Assembly: GCA_043513815.1 (NCBI GenBank)
Contig: CP121313.1
Coordinates: 4,154,001-4,218,000 of the forward strand
Direction: 5' to 3'
Length of the DNA: 64,000 bases
Origin: JANQIO01 sp043513815
GTDB taxonomy: Bacteria; Pseudomonadota; Gammaproteobacteria; Pseudomonadales; Halieaceae
Position 1 is the first letter of the stretch, and each line of letters opens with the position of its first letter. Shown one piece after another: positions 26,984 to 35,098 of this stretch. Position numbers and translations under genes: made by a program. The notes below the pieces were generated by a model. That model ran no database searches and had not been told where the DNA came from. It saw nothing but the letters and a program-made list of their open reading frames with translations.

Positions 26984-28544
26984 TACCTTTGTCGCCAACT
27001 TCCACTTCCTGCGACCCGGCTGGGGCCTGCTGCTGGTATTGCCGGCAGTGGCCCTGGTCATGCAGTGGCGCCGCGAGCGGACCGACTCCAGCTGGGGCGA
27101 CATCATCGCGCCACACCTGCTGGACGCGCTGCGCCTGCGCCAGTTCAGGCACAGGCTGCTGAGCCCGGCCAGTGTCGCCGCGCTCCTGATGGTACTGATG
27201 ACGATAGTGGCCATGGGACCAAGCTGGCGCCAGCAGCCCTCACCGCTAACCCGGGACGAGGCGGCACTGGTCATTCTGCTCGATACCTCCCAGTCGATGC
27301 AGGCGGAAGATGTGCAGCCCTCGCGACTGGTGCGGGCGCGCCAGAAAATCGCCGACCTGCTGGAACTGCGCGCCGGCTCCCGCACCGCCCTGGTGGTGTA
27401 CGCTGGCAGCGCCCACACGGTGCTCGACCTGACCGACGACATCGACATTCTCTGGCAGTATCTCGCCGCCCTGGATACCGACATCATGCCGCGGCGAGGG
27501 AAGTTCGCCGAGTATGCCCTGCCGCTGGTGGACCGCATCGTCGGCGACAGCACCGCACCGACCACCGTGCTGCTGTTGACCGACGGAGTCTCCGACAGCA
27601 GTGCCGCAAGGTTTGAGCAGTGGTTCGACCAGCGCTCGCACCAGCTCCTGGTGCTGGGTGTGGGCACTGAGGCCAGCGACGGCAAGAATGCACCCCTGGA
27701 AACCGGCGCCCTGAAAGACCTGGCCCGCAGTGCCGGCGGCCGCTTTTTCGAGCTCACAGTGGATGACGGTGACGTGCGCAATATCGCCCGCCGCATCGAC
27801 GCTTACTACGTGGTTACCGACGACAGCGCTGTACCCTGGCTGGACAGTGGCTATGGCCTGGTGTTCCCCTGCCTGGCGCTGTTCCTGCTGTGGTTCCGCC
27901 GCGGCTGGACGCTGCAGTGGTGCCTGCTGCTGTGCCTGGGACTGGGGAACCCGCCCGCAGCCAGCGCCGAGTCCAATGCCTTCGCCGATTTGTGGCTGAC
28001 ACCCGACCAGCAAGGCGCATTGCTTATGCAGCGTGGCGACTACGCAACGGCAGCGACCCGCTTCAGCGATCCCTTCCGCAAGGCCTTTGCCTACTATTAC
28101 GCCGAACAGTTCGATCTGGCAGCCGAATATTTTGCGCGGGTGGACACACCGACAGCGCGCTTCAACCAGGCCAACGCCCTGGCCCATGGAGAACATTACC
28201 TGCGTGCCGTCTCTATCTATGAGAGCCTGTTGCAAGAGGATCCGAACAATACCGCGGCCGAACAAAACCGACGCATCGTGCAGGAGCTGATCGACGCCAT
28301 CAATCTCATGAGTGAATCCCAGGCCGATGAGGGACTGGGCTCAAAGGAGCTGGGGGATGACGAGCCTCGCCGTGCCGACGGTGCCGAGCGTGAGTCCATG
28401 ACCGCCCAGCAACTGGAACAGCTCAGCGCTGAAGATATTCTGCAGGACGAGAAGGTCAGCGAGATGTGGATGCGCAGCGTACAGCGCGACCCGTCTCACT
28501 TTCTGTCGGTAAAGTTCGGCATGCAACTGGAGCGTGAACCATGA
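26973..28544 (+). CDS. batB: BatB-like von Willebrand A protein with TPR region (BatB/BatC fusion)
   Basis: 523 residues. Membrane helices lie near 17-30 and 66-82; the VWA domain has DTSQS (104-108) and LLLTDGVSD. A helix pair near 290-330 follows, and then a TPR segment (about 345-430) with GDYATAATRFSDP, YYYAEQFDLAAEYF and ALAHGEHYLRAVSIYESLLQ. In other lineages the TPR part is a separate BatC, so this is effectively a BatB-BatC fusion. It overlaps batD by 4 bases. Confidence 0.82.
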   Translation: MLLDTFVANFHFLRPGWGLLLVLPAVALVMQWRRERTDSSWGDIIAPHLLDALRLRQFRHRLLSPASVAALLMVLMTIVAMGPSWRQQPSPLTRDEAALVILLDTSQSMQAEDVQPSRLVRARQKIADLLELRAGSRTALVVYAGSAHTVLDLTDDIDILWQYLAALDTDIMPRRGKFAEYALPLVDRIVGDSTAPTTVLLLTDGVSDSSAARFEQWFDQRSHQLLVLGVGTEASDGKNAPLETGALKDLARSAGGRFFELTVDDGDVRNIARRIDAYYVVTDDSAVPWLDSGYGLVFPCLALFLLWFRRGWTLQWCLLLCLGLGNPPAASAESNAFADLWLTPDQQGALLMQRGDYATAATRFSDPFRKAFAYYYAEQFDLAAEYFARVDTPTARFNQANALAHGEHYLRAVSIYESLLQEDPNNTAAEQNRRIVQELIDAINLMSESQADEGLGSKELGDDEPRRADGAERESMTAQQLEQLSAEDILQDEKVSEMWMRSVQRDPSHFLSVKFGMQLEREP

Positions 28545-29761
28545 GATTGTTCCTGCTGCTACTGGTGATGGTATCGCCCGCCTGCCTGGGGGCGGGGCTG
28601 GATACCCTGCTGACCGAAGACCGACTGCGCATCCGCAGCTGGCTACAGCCGGCGGAGAACATCGTGCAGGGCCAGGAGGTCAGGCTCATGATCGAGGTGT
28701 CGACGCCGCGCTGGTTTGCCGGCGGCACCGGTATCAAGGCACCAGAAGTACCAGGCCTGCTGATACTCCGGCGCAACGAGTTCGCGGTCAATCTCAGCCG
28801 TCGCGAAGCCGGCACCACCTGGGTGGTTCAACGCTGGCAGCTGGAGCTTTACCCGCAACGAGAGGGTGCCTTCAGCGTGCCGCCGGTGGCGTTGACGCTG
28901 GCAGTGAACGACGCCGATCTGGGCATTGTGCGTGGCACGGTGGAAACGGAAACGCTTTCCTTCGTAGCCACTGTACCCGCCGTGCTGGCCGACACCCCGC
29001 GCTGGCTGGCCACACCTTCCTTCGAGATACGACAGCGGTTTGACCGCGCACTGGATGGCCTGGCACCGGGTGACGCTTTTGAACGCAGCATTGAACTGGA
29101 GGCCACTCGCCTGACCGCGTTGATGCTGCCGGAACCGCAGCTTGCCGAGCAGGACGGCCTGGCGGCCTACCCTGACTTGCCAGCGCTGGAGGATCGCAGC
29201 AACCGCGGCGAGGCCACGGCCCTGCGCCGCCAGACCGTTACCTACGTGGTGGAGAAAGCTGGCCAGTATCGGCTGCCGGCCCAAACCATTCGCTGGTGGA
29301 ATACCGACACCGGCGAGCTGGAAGTCGCCACCCTGCCAACAGTAAGCATCGATGCCGGTACAGCGATCAGTGCCGGCGACGCCAGGCTTGCGCTGCCGGG
29401 CTGGTGGCCGGAAGCGCTGGGCGTGGTGGGTGTTTTGACACTAATGGGGATGCTGCTCAAGTTCCGGCGCGCACCGGAAAACCCGCTGCGAGCAGCGCGC
29501 AGGGCGCTGAGGAAAGGGGACGCCCGAACGGCTGCCCGGGCCCTCTATCGCTGGCTCAACCTGCGGCAGGGGGACGCGGGCTGGCTCAGCCTGAGAGCCT
29601 CGGCCGCCCGGGTGGGGCAGGAAGAAGGCGCCGAGCAACTGCTCGCCGCGGCCTACGGCGATCCGCCCGCCGCGGTCGACGACAACCGGTTGATTCGCGA
29701 CCTGCAGCGCGCTCCGGGCCGCCGCAAGCAGCCGGCAGCCAACCCGCTCAACCCTGTCTAG
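28541..29761 (+). CDS. batD: BatD-like protein
   Basis: 406 residues: signal peptide (MRLFLLLLVMVSPACLGAG), a periplasmic beta-rich region of about 270 residues, one membrane helix (ALGVVGVLTLMGMLLKF), then a basic helical cytoplasmic tail. This is the BatD plan. It is the last gene of the MoxR operon; 131 bases without an evident gene separate it from the convergent gcvT. Confidence 0.78.
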   Translation: MRLFLLLLVMVSPACLGAGLDTLLTEDRLRIRSWLQPAENIVQGQEVRLMIEVSTPRWFAGGTGIKAPEVPGLLILRRNEFAVNLSRREAGTTWVVQRWQLELYPQREGAFSVPPVALTLAVNDADLGIVRGTVETETLSFVATVPAVLADTPRWLATPSFEIRQRFDRALDGLAPGDAFERSIELEATRLTALMLPEPQLAEQDGLAAYPDLPALEDRSNRGEATALRRQTVTYVVEKAGQYRLPAQTIRWWNTDTGELEVATLPTVSIDAGTAISAGDARLALPGWWPEALGVVGVLTLMGMLLKFRRAPENPLRAARRALRKGDARTAARALYRWLNLRQGDAGWLSLRASAARVGQEEGAEQLLAAAYGDPPAAVDDNRLIRDLQRAPGRRKQPAANPLNPV

Positions 29762-29892
29762 CCCGCCTATTGCACCAGCACACTGGCCGAATGCTTGCCC
29801 AGGCTTTCACAACAGGCTAGCAGCCAATTCTGTGCTCGATACTTTTTGCTACCTATGCCGCTTGCCTGCATCTCACTGGTTCAATAGGCCGG

Positions 29893-30996
29893 CTAGCCGC
29901 GAAAGTAGCGCTGCGGTACAAACGGCATGCGGGTCACCGTGACGGGCAGGGATTTGCCGCGCGCTTCGACAGTCAGCGCCGTTCCGGGCTCACGGAACGT
30001 CACATCAATCATGGCCATGGCTATCGGCGCACCCAGGGTCACCCCCATGCAGGCGCTGGTGACAACACCGATCGGCTCGTGTTGCGGACCGAACACCACC
30101 TGCCCTTCCCGCACCGGGCGCTTGCCTTCCACCTTGAGACCCACTCGTCGTAACTGCCCGCCCTCGTCCTGGCGGGCGAAGATCGCCTCGGCGCCGACAA
30201 AGCCACCGGGACGTTCTCCGTCGCGGCGCCGGGCTTTGGAAATAGACCACATCAAGGCGGCCTCCACCGGTGTTGTCGACTCAGTCAATTCGTGACCATA
30301 AAGGCACAGACCGGCCTCAAGGCGCAGTGAATCGCGGGCTCCCAGCCCGATTGGCTTGACCCGTTCATCGTCGAGCAGGCGGCGGGCTACCGTGTCGGCG
30401 AGCCCGGCGGGCAGCGACAGCTCAAAGCCGTCCTCGCCGGTATAGCCGGAGCAGGTGACGTACACAGCCTCACCGTCGACCTGCGCATGGCAGCCTGTCA
30501 TGAAGGTGAGTGCCGCGGCCTCGGGCAGCATGTCGCTCAGCACCGCCCGCGCCTGTGGACCCTGCAGGGCCAGCAGCGCGCGGTCCTCCTGCACGTCAAT
30601 CTGCAGGCCGGGAAGACTGTCGCGGAGGTAGGCGATATCCTGCTGCTTGCAGGCGGCGTTCACTACCAGGAAGAAGGTCTTGTCGTCCCAGCGCGTCACG
30701 ATCAGGTCGTCGCGTACCCCACCGGCATCATTGGTGAGCAGCGCGTATACCTGCGCGTTGTCAGCCAACCCCACCAGATCCACGGGTAGCAAGGCTTCCA
30801 GCTTCTCGGTCACATCGCTGCCGCTGATTGTCAGCTGACCCATGTGGGAGACGTCGAACAGCCCGGCGGCCTCTCGCGTGTGCTGGTGTTCGGCGATGAT
30901 GCCTTCGCTGTATTGCACGGGCATGTCGTAGCCCGCAAAGGGGACCATGCGCCCCCCCAGCTCCCGGTGCAGCGCATCCAGTGGTACGGTCAGCAT
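29893..30996 (-). CDS. gcvT: Aminomethyltransferase (glycine cleavage T protein)
   Basis: A 367-residue tetrahydrofolate-dependent enzyme. Recognisable blocks are VPFAGYDMPVQYSEGI, GLFDVSHMGQ near 50, RDSLRLEAGLCLYGHEL, and a C-terminal barrel ending in MPFVPQRYFRG. In the glycine cleavage complex it releases ammonia and makes methylene-THF. The gene stands alone: gcvH and gcvP are not next to it. AGGAGAGG precedes the ATG. I looked for a glycine-riboswitch signature in the 350 bases upstream and saw none. Confidence 0.93.
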   Translation of the reverse strand: MLTVPLDALHRELGGRMVPFAGYDMPVQYSEGIIAEHQHTREAAGLFDVSHMGQLTISGSDVTEKLEALLPVDLVGLADNAQVYALLTNDAGGVRDDLIVTRWDDKTFFLVVNAACKQQDIAYLRDSLPGLQIDVQEDRALLALQGPQARAVLSDMLPEAAALTFMTGCHAQVDGEAVYVTCSGYTGEDGFELSLPAGLADTVARRLLDDERVKPIGLGARDSLRLEAGLCLYGHELTESTTPVEAALMWSISKARRRDGERPGGFVGAEAIFARQDEGGQLRRVGLKVEGKRPVREGQVVFGPQHEPIGVVTSACMGVTLGAPIAMAMIDVTFREPGTALTVEARGKSLPVTVTRMPFVPQRYFRG

Positions 30997-31347
30997 AGCG
31001 GCCTCTCCTGTTGATTAGGGTCGGTATTCGGACGGGTTCGCAAAAACGTGCGCCACTCTACCCAGCCCGCCCGCAGGGAGCAAGCGGATGCCAGCCCGAA
31101 TATTTTACCCGTTGCCTCATAGCTCGCGCCGGGATCGTGCGGCCTGGACGGGCTCGGGACCGGAGGCGTAGCGGTGGCTACGCCGCAGGGAGCATGCGCG
31201 CCCGGAGCGTGCGAGAACCAGCGAGATACAGGCTACCGGCCTGGGCGGCAAAACGCGCCTGCCTGAATATTGCCCTTGGGCCTGCAATGAAAACTTCCAG
31301 GTCGCATTGGCAAGTGAACGGGTGAGATATCCGGGCTAGACTGGGCC
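30997..31347. other. Gene-free intergenic region with hairpin repeats
   Basis: 351 bases between gcvT and the kinase-like gene. A perfect hairpin GGCGTAGC-GGTG-GCTACGCC lies at 31165-31184. It is followed by an imperfect GCATGC ... GCGTGC inverted pair, and GAATATT occurs on both sides (near 31097 and 31264). This looks like a compound dispersed intergenic repeat rather than protein-coding sequence. A proline- and arginine-rich reading frame across it has no family features. Confidence 0.4.
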
Positions 31348-31854
31348 ATGGATTATGCAACCGTCAGCCTGATCGGCATGCCCGGCGCCGGCAAGAGTAC
31401 CGTGGGCGTGCTACTGGCCAAACAACTGGGACTCAACTTTGTCGACACCGACTTGCTGATCCAGGTCGACCAGAATGAACCCTTGCAGGACACGGTGGAC
31501 AGGCTCGGGTTTACCGCCTTCTGTGCGCTTGAGGAAGCGGTGCTGATGGGCATGCCGCTCAATCGTTACCTGGTGGCCACCGGCGGCAGCGTGGTTTACA
31601 GCGACGCTGTTATGGCGCGACTCAAGAGCGCTGGCCCTGTGGTGTACCTGGAAGTGTCCTTGGCGGAGCTGGAGGCTCGCATTGAGGCCCGCCCGCAACG
31701 GGGTATCGCTTTCCGTCCCGGCCACACGCTGGCGGATACCTTTCAAAAGCGACAGCCCCTGTACCAGCGCTTCGCCGATCTCAGCATCTCCTGCGAGGCG
31801 CAGTCTGCCGAGGCGACGGCAACGCTGATTGCACAATGGGTTCGGGACCGCTGA
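31348..31854 (+). CDS. Shikimate-kinase-like P-loop kinase, divergent paralogue
   Basis: 168 residues with the shikimate-kinase fold. Walker A is GMPGAGKS (10-17), the Asp pair is VDTD (33, 35), the glycine loop is ATGGS (78-81), and a late arginine is in KRQPLYQRFADL (Arg135). The arginine of the family's FRxxE motif, which binds the shikimate carboxylate, is replaced: the block reads AFCALEE with Cys59. GGG is also GGS. A standard aroK lies at 60426-60944, so this paralogue probably phosphorylates something else. Its 3' end overlaps the convergent cyclase gene by 74 bases. Confidence 0.72.
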   Translation: MDYATVSLIGMPGAGKSTVGVLLAKQLGLNFVDTDLLIQVDQNEPLQDTVDRLGFTAFCALEEAVLMGMPLNRYLVATGGSVVYSDAVMARLKSAGPVVYLEVSLAELEARIEARPQRGIAFRPGHTLADTFQKRQPLYQRFADLSISCEAQSAEATATLIAQWVRDR

Positions 31855-33073
31855 TGGCCTTGAGCGTGGCCGCGGTGATCGCCCCACAACCCCGCAACTC
31901 ATAGGATCGCCCCGGGCCTACTCGTAACCGACCGCGGCAGGCTAGCCGGGCCGAGTCTGATATCAGGGTATCGCCGCAACCCGCCATGGCCTGCAGGCGA
32001 CTGGCAATGTTGACCGTTTCCCCCCAGACATCGAAGGCATAGCGCTTGTTGCCCAGCACGCCGCTGACCACCGGCCCCCTGTGCAGTGCCACCCGCAGCG
32101 CTAGCTCGAGCTGGCAGCGCCTCCCAATACGGGCTGTCTCCGCGTGCATGGCCTGGGCCATGGCGGCGGCCTGCAAGGATGTTTCAGCGCGCTCCGACCA
32201 CAGGCCGGCGACGGCCAGGTAGGCATCACCCACGGTCTTGATTTTCTCCAGCCCATGGCGCTCCGCCAGGCGGTCGAAAGCAGAGAACAGTGCGTTCAGT
32301 AGCGCCAGCAACTGCGGCGGACTCAGATTGCGCGTGATGGCGCTGAAGCCAACGATATCTGCGTACAACACCGTCACCGCCGGCACAAAGCGCACGGGTC
32401 GGCGCCGGGGATTGTCGCGCAGCTGGCGAGCGATGGTCATGGGCAGCGCGTTGTAGAGCAGGTTCCGGTTGCGCTGGTGCAACCGCGCCAGTCGCTGTTC
32501 TCGCAAATGCAGGCGGCGCCGGCTGCGATTGACCTGGGCCAGCGCCAACGCCGACAGCACATTGGCTGGCAACAGATAGCTGAGCTCCAGGGCCGGCACC
32601 TGGGGCCAGGTGATCCAGGCCGCTGCCAGGCTTCCTGTTATACCGGTCAGGCAGTGCGCCCTGAAGCTTCCCGGGGAGAACATGTAGCTGCCTAGCAACA
32701 GCAATAGTAGTGCCCCGGACCCGGTTGAACCGCGCGCTGACAGCAGGAATCCATAACAGACCATGGCCGCAAGGAGTCCGAGGCTGCAGATGATGTCTCG
32801 ACTGCCCCCGCAACAGGACCACTGCAGCGCCGCCAGCACCGCGACACCGGCGGCGAGAATGCCCAGCCTTGGCCAGACCTGTGTCCAGGGCATCGCTGCA
32901 TCACGCAGCAACGCCTCTACAGGCAGGTAAGCCAGGAAACAGGCCAGGGCCACAATCCACAGCAGGCGCAACTGGCGAAGCTCTGCGCCGCGCTGCACTT
33001 CGCGATAGCGCTGCTCTACTTGTCGACAGCGGAACTCTCCGCTGACGGGGGCGAGGTACTTGTTGTCTTCCAT
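31781..33073 (-). CDS. Membrane-bound class III adenylate cyclase
   Basis: 430 residues. About five or six membrane helices lie in residues 37-180, then a linker helix and the class III catalytic domain (about 228-400). Metal ligands are Asp239 in LYADIVGFSAIT and Asp283 in EKIKTVGDAY. The EKIK lysine and Asp348 in FDVWGETVNIASR select adenine, and Asn355/Arg359 are the transition-state residues. All key positions for ATP cyclisation are therefore present. No sensor domain other than the membrane region is seen. The C-terminal 24 codons overlap the kinase-like gene on the other strand. Confidence 0.85.
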   Translation of the reverse strand: MEDNKYLAPVSGEFRCRQVEQRYREVQRGAELRQLRLLWIVALACFLAYLPVEALLRDAAMPWTQVWPRLGILAAGVAVLAALQWSCCGGSRDIICSLGLLAAMVCYGFLLSARGSTGSGALLLLLLGSYMFSPGSFRAHCLTGITGSLAAAWITWPQVPALELSYLLPANVLSALALAQVNRSRRRLHLREQRLARLHQRNRNLLYNALPMTIARQLRDNPRRRPVRFVPAVTVLYADIVGFSAITRNLSPPQLLALLNALFSAFDRLAERHGLEKIKTVGDAYLAVAGLWSERAETSLQAAAMAQAMHAETARIGRRCQLELALRVALHRGPVVSGVLGNKRYAFDVWGETVNIASRLQAMAGCGDTLISDSARLACRGRLRVGPGRSYELRGCGAITAATLKAISGPEPIVQSALPSPRQTAPRRRC

Positions 33074-33137
33074 GCTGGCGGCCGCCTTCCGTGGCGAATA
33101 GCTGCAGTCTAGCAGCGCAGAATCCGCACGTTAGCCC

Positions 33138-33166
33138 TGTCCGCGGACACCCTGCGGACATGTCCG
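33138..33166. promoter_or_regulatory. Nested palindromes upstream of the cyclase gene
   Basis: Two perfect 12-base palindromes built from one hexamer: TGTCCGCGGACA (33138-33149) and CGGACATGTCCG (33155-33166), separated by five bases. The block lies 65-93 bases upstream of the cyclase ATG. The arrangement suggests a cooperative protein-binding site; the protein is unknown. Confidence 0.5.
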
Positions 33167-33523
33167 GTCAGTGCAAACGGCGGCTGCGCGCTGCACCGGG
33201 GCCCGTGTTCGCTGGCCCGCGCAACTGGCAAGGGAATTGCAATAAAACATCGGGAGCGACGCCCGGCGCCGCACTCCGATTCGCGACCAGGGATGGTCCC
33301 CGTCTCTATCAGGCAGGGCGGGTCTGCACAGGGATGTGCTGCGGACGCAGGGATGCGCAGGGGTGTGAGAGTGGCAGGGACGCCATGGCGCCGGCGCGCT
33401 CCCTCCAGCTTTCGATAAAATATTTTTATCAATACCCCAAAGAAGTTTTGATTTACTCCGCCCAGTTTGCTGCGCGATATTGCCCGGGAGCAGGTGCTCA
33501 GCCGACGTTCCGGAGGTGAACGC
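33167..33523. other. Gene-free upstream region of the small acidic protein gene
   Basis: About 350 bases without a credible gene. The notable element is an AT-rich palindrome GATAAAA-TAT-TTTTATC (33414-33430), seven perfect pairs, 94 bases before the downstream ATG. It may be an operator or an AT-rich promoter element. Confidence 0.35.
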
Positions 33524-33742
33524 ATGGGGCAGCGTACTAGCGAGTCCAGCCTTAGTGACAGCATCGACGAATTCTTTGAGCCGATCATGGACGCCATGGA
33601 AGATGAGCCTGAGGACGAAGCACCCCAGGCCAACGGGAAGAATCGTCTCGCGCAATTGCGACGCCGCGCAGAACAGCGGCTCGAGGAAAAACGGATGCGC
33701 GAAGAGCTGAATTACCTGGACCTGGACTGGGACGACGCATAA
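33524..33742 (+). CDS. Small acidic protein, PA3496-like
   Basis: 72 residues, without signal peptide or membrane segment. An acidic N-terminal half (SLSDSIDEFFEPIMDAMEDE) leads to a basic helix (RLAQLRRRAEQRLEEKRMRE) and an acidic end (LNYLDLDWDDA). The layout resembles small Pseudomonas proteins of the PA3496 type, which have only tentative functions. GGAGG eight bases before the ATG at 33524 supports this start over one at 33467. Confidence 0.55.
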   Translation: MGQRTSESSLSDSIDEFFEPIMDAMEDEPEDEAPQANGKNRLAQLRRRAEQRLEEKRMREELNYLDLDWDDA

Positions 33743-33757
33743 CGTCGACCGCTGACC

Positions 33758-33793
33758 GACGCCGGCAGGATCGGCGTCCAGCCTGCTTTTCTT
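33758..33793 (+). terminator. Possible terminator after the small acidic protein gene
   Basis: A hairpin with stem GACGCCG / CGGCGTC (seven pairs, seven-base loop) is followed eight bases later by a T-rich run. The gap between stem and T run makes it an imperfect intrinsic terminator. The rest of 33743-34035 shows no gene. Confidence 0.4.
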
Positions 33794-34035
33794 CTGAATT
33801 TCACACCGCAGGCCCGCTCCGCCCGGGGCTAGCCGCCCTCTTTCACCGATCCTGGGAATTCTCAACGAGAGATTGTGCGCGGTGCGGTATTTTCCGACCA
33901 GGGTCCACGGTGGCTCTGGCCGCAGAAGGAAAATGTCACTGAACGTAAAAGGTTCGGCGAGAAAACAAACAAGCCGTCTGAACGCTAAAACTAGTTCCTG
34001 GTACGACCCGTCCGCCCAATCGGTGAGAATCAGGA

Positions 34036-34878
34036 CTAGACCGACAGGCCGTCGAATACATCCAGAACTGACTCGATCAACTCAAGCTTGTCGGAGTTTG
34101 AGCGATAGGCTGCACAGATGTTGCGCGTATAGTCCGGCGCCCCCTCCACGGGGTATAGCTTCGGACGCCCGGCCTCCGCCAGGCTGGCCGGCAGGTAGGC
34201 AGCACCGCCATTGCCGGCAATAAAGGCTCGCGCCGACTCGCTGATGTTGGTGCGCAGGCTCGGCACCACACCTTCACCAAAGCGCTTGGCGTGAAAACGC
34301 GCAAAGGCGCTGCCCCAGTCAACGTAGACATAGCTGGCGTCCAGCGCGCTCTCCACCGTGGTCTTGCGGCTACCGCTATAGAGCCTGAGGCTGACACTGC
34401 CAATATCACGCACCTTGAATTCCGGCAGATTGGGTGGGTCGTAGGAGATGGCCACATCCAGGGTACGATCCAGCAACATTTTCACCGCGGCATCCGACAT
34501 GTGCCCCTCGGTGCGAAGCACCACCCCGGGCATCTCCCGGTGCAGTTGCTGCAGGCGCTCCTGTAGCGCGGGACTCCACAGCCCAGAGCGCACGCCGATA
34601 TGTATCTGGCTGGTCTGCCCGGTTTTCAGAGCCACTTCCTGCTGGGCCCGGGTCCAGGCCAGTAATACAGTCTGGGCGTGGGTGACCAGACGCTCGCCCT
34701 CGCTGGTCAGCTGGATATTGTTGCGACTGCGGATAAACAGCTTCACGCCCAGCAACTCTTCCAGCTGGCGAATGCGGGCGCTGACGGCGGCCTGGGTCAG
34801 ATAAAGATTCTCCGCCGCCATGCCGAAGTGCCGGGTTCTGCGAACCTCAAGAAACGTCTTTAACAGTTCTATATCCAC
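34036..34878 (-). CDS. LysR-family transcriptional regulator, HdfR-like
   Basis: 280 residues: winged helix-turn-helix (1-60) and a periplasmic-binding-type effector domain. The N-terminal segment MDIELLKTFLEVRRTRHFG and the following NLYLTQAAVSARIRQLEELL are very close to E. coli HdfR, a repressor of flhDC and activator of gltBD. Conservation is weaker in the effector domain, so the target may differ. Divergent from the small membrane protein at 35099, with several palindromes between them. Confidence 0.8.
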   Translation of the reverse strand: MDIELLKTFLEVRRTRHFGMAAENLYLTQAAVSARIRQLEELLGVKLFIRSRNNIQLTSEGERLVTHAQTVLLAWTRAQQEVALKTGQTSQIHIGVRSGLWSPALQERLQQLHREMPGVVLRTEGHMSDAAVKMLLDRTLDVAISYDPPNLPEFKVRDIGSVSLRLYSGSRKTTVESALDASYVYVDWGSAFARFHAKRFGEGVVPSLRTNISESARAFIAGNGGAAYLPASLAEAGRPKLYPVEGAPDYTRNICAAYRSNSDKLELIESVLDVFDGLSV

Positions 34879-34916
34879 CGATTCTCCTGTTCAGCCTGTG
34901 CCGACCCGGAGGCCAG

Positions 34917-34932
34917 TGTGACACGTGTCACA
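34917..34932. promoter_or_regulatory. Perfect CRP/Vfr-consensus palindrome
   Basis: TGTGACACGTGTCACA is a 16-base perfect palindrome with exactly the TGTGA-N6-TCACA layout of CRP sites. It lies 39 bases upstream of the LysR ATG. It also contains T-N11-A type dyad symmetry, so an LysR autoregulatory site is the main alternative. Confidence 0.6.
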
Positions 34933-34959
34933 GTTTGCTCGGATCAATGCAATATCAAC

Positions 34960-34975
34960 TGTGACACAGGTCCCA
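34960..34975. promoter_or_regulatory. Second CRP-like site
   Basis: TGTGACACAGGTCCCA matches TGTGA-N6-TCACA with one mismatch in the right arm. It begins 43 bases after the start of the perfect site, about four helical turns, so both would face the same side of the DNA. Confidence 0.45.
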
Positions 34976-35014
34976 TTGCGTCTTCCAGCCGCTGGTAAAG
35001 ATCGCCCCAGCAGC

Positions 35015-35027
35015 GACACTTAGTGTC
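35015..35027. promoter_or_regulatory. GACACT-T-AGTGTC palindrome
   Basis: A third dyad with GACAC/GTGTC arms, 72 bases upstream of the small membrane protein ATG. The recurring GACAC arms in all three sites suggest one regulator reads them, with the spacing varied. Confidence 0.35.
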
Positions 35028-35098
35028 AAGGAAGGGCAGCAAGCGTCGTACAGCGACAGCCCGGACTGCACAAAGCGACATTTTTCAGGTGCAGATAA

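Noticed and set aside
25973..27796. A 607-codon reading frame antisense to the bat genes
   Set aside because: It lies wholly opposite well-supported VWA genes and has no recognisable domain; long antisense frames are expected at this GC content.
31011..31325. A 104-codon reading frame between gcvT and the kinase-like gene
   Set aside because: Composition is arginine/alanine-rich, no family features, and it covers hairpin repeats, so it is probably non-coding.
30997..31347. Glycine riboswitch upstream of gcvT
   Set aside because: The conserved aptamer core sequences were not seen on the minus strand.
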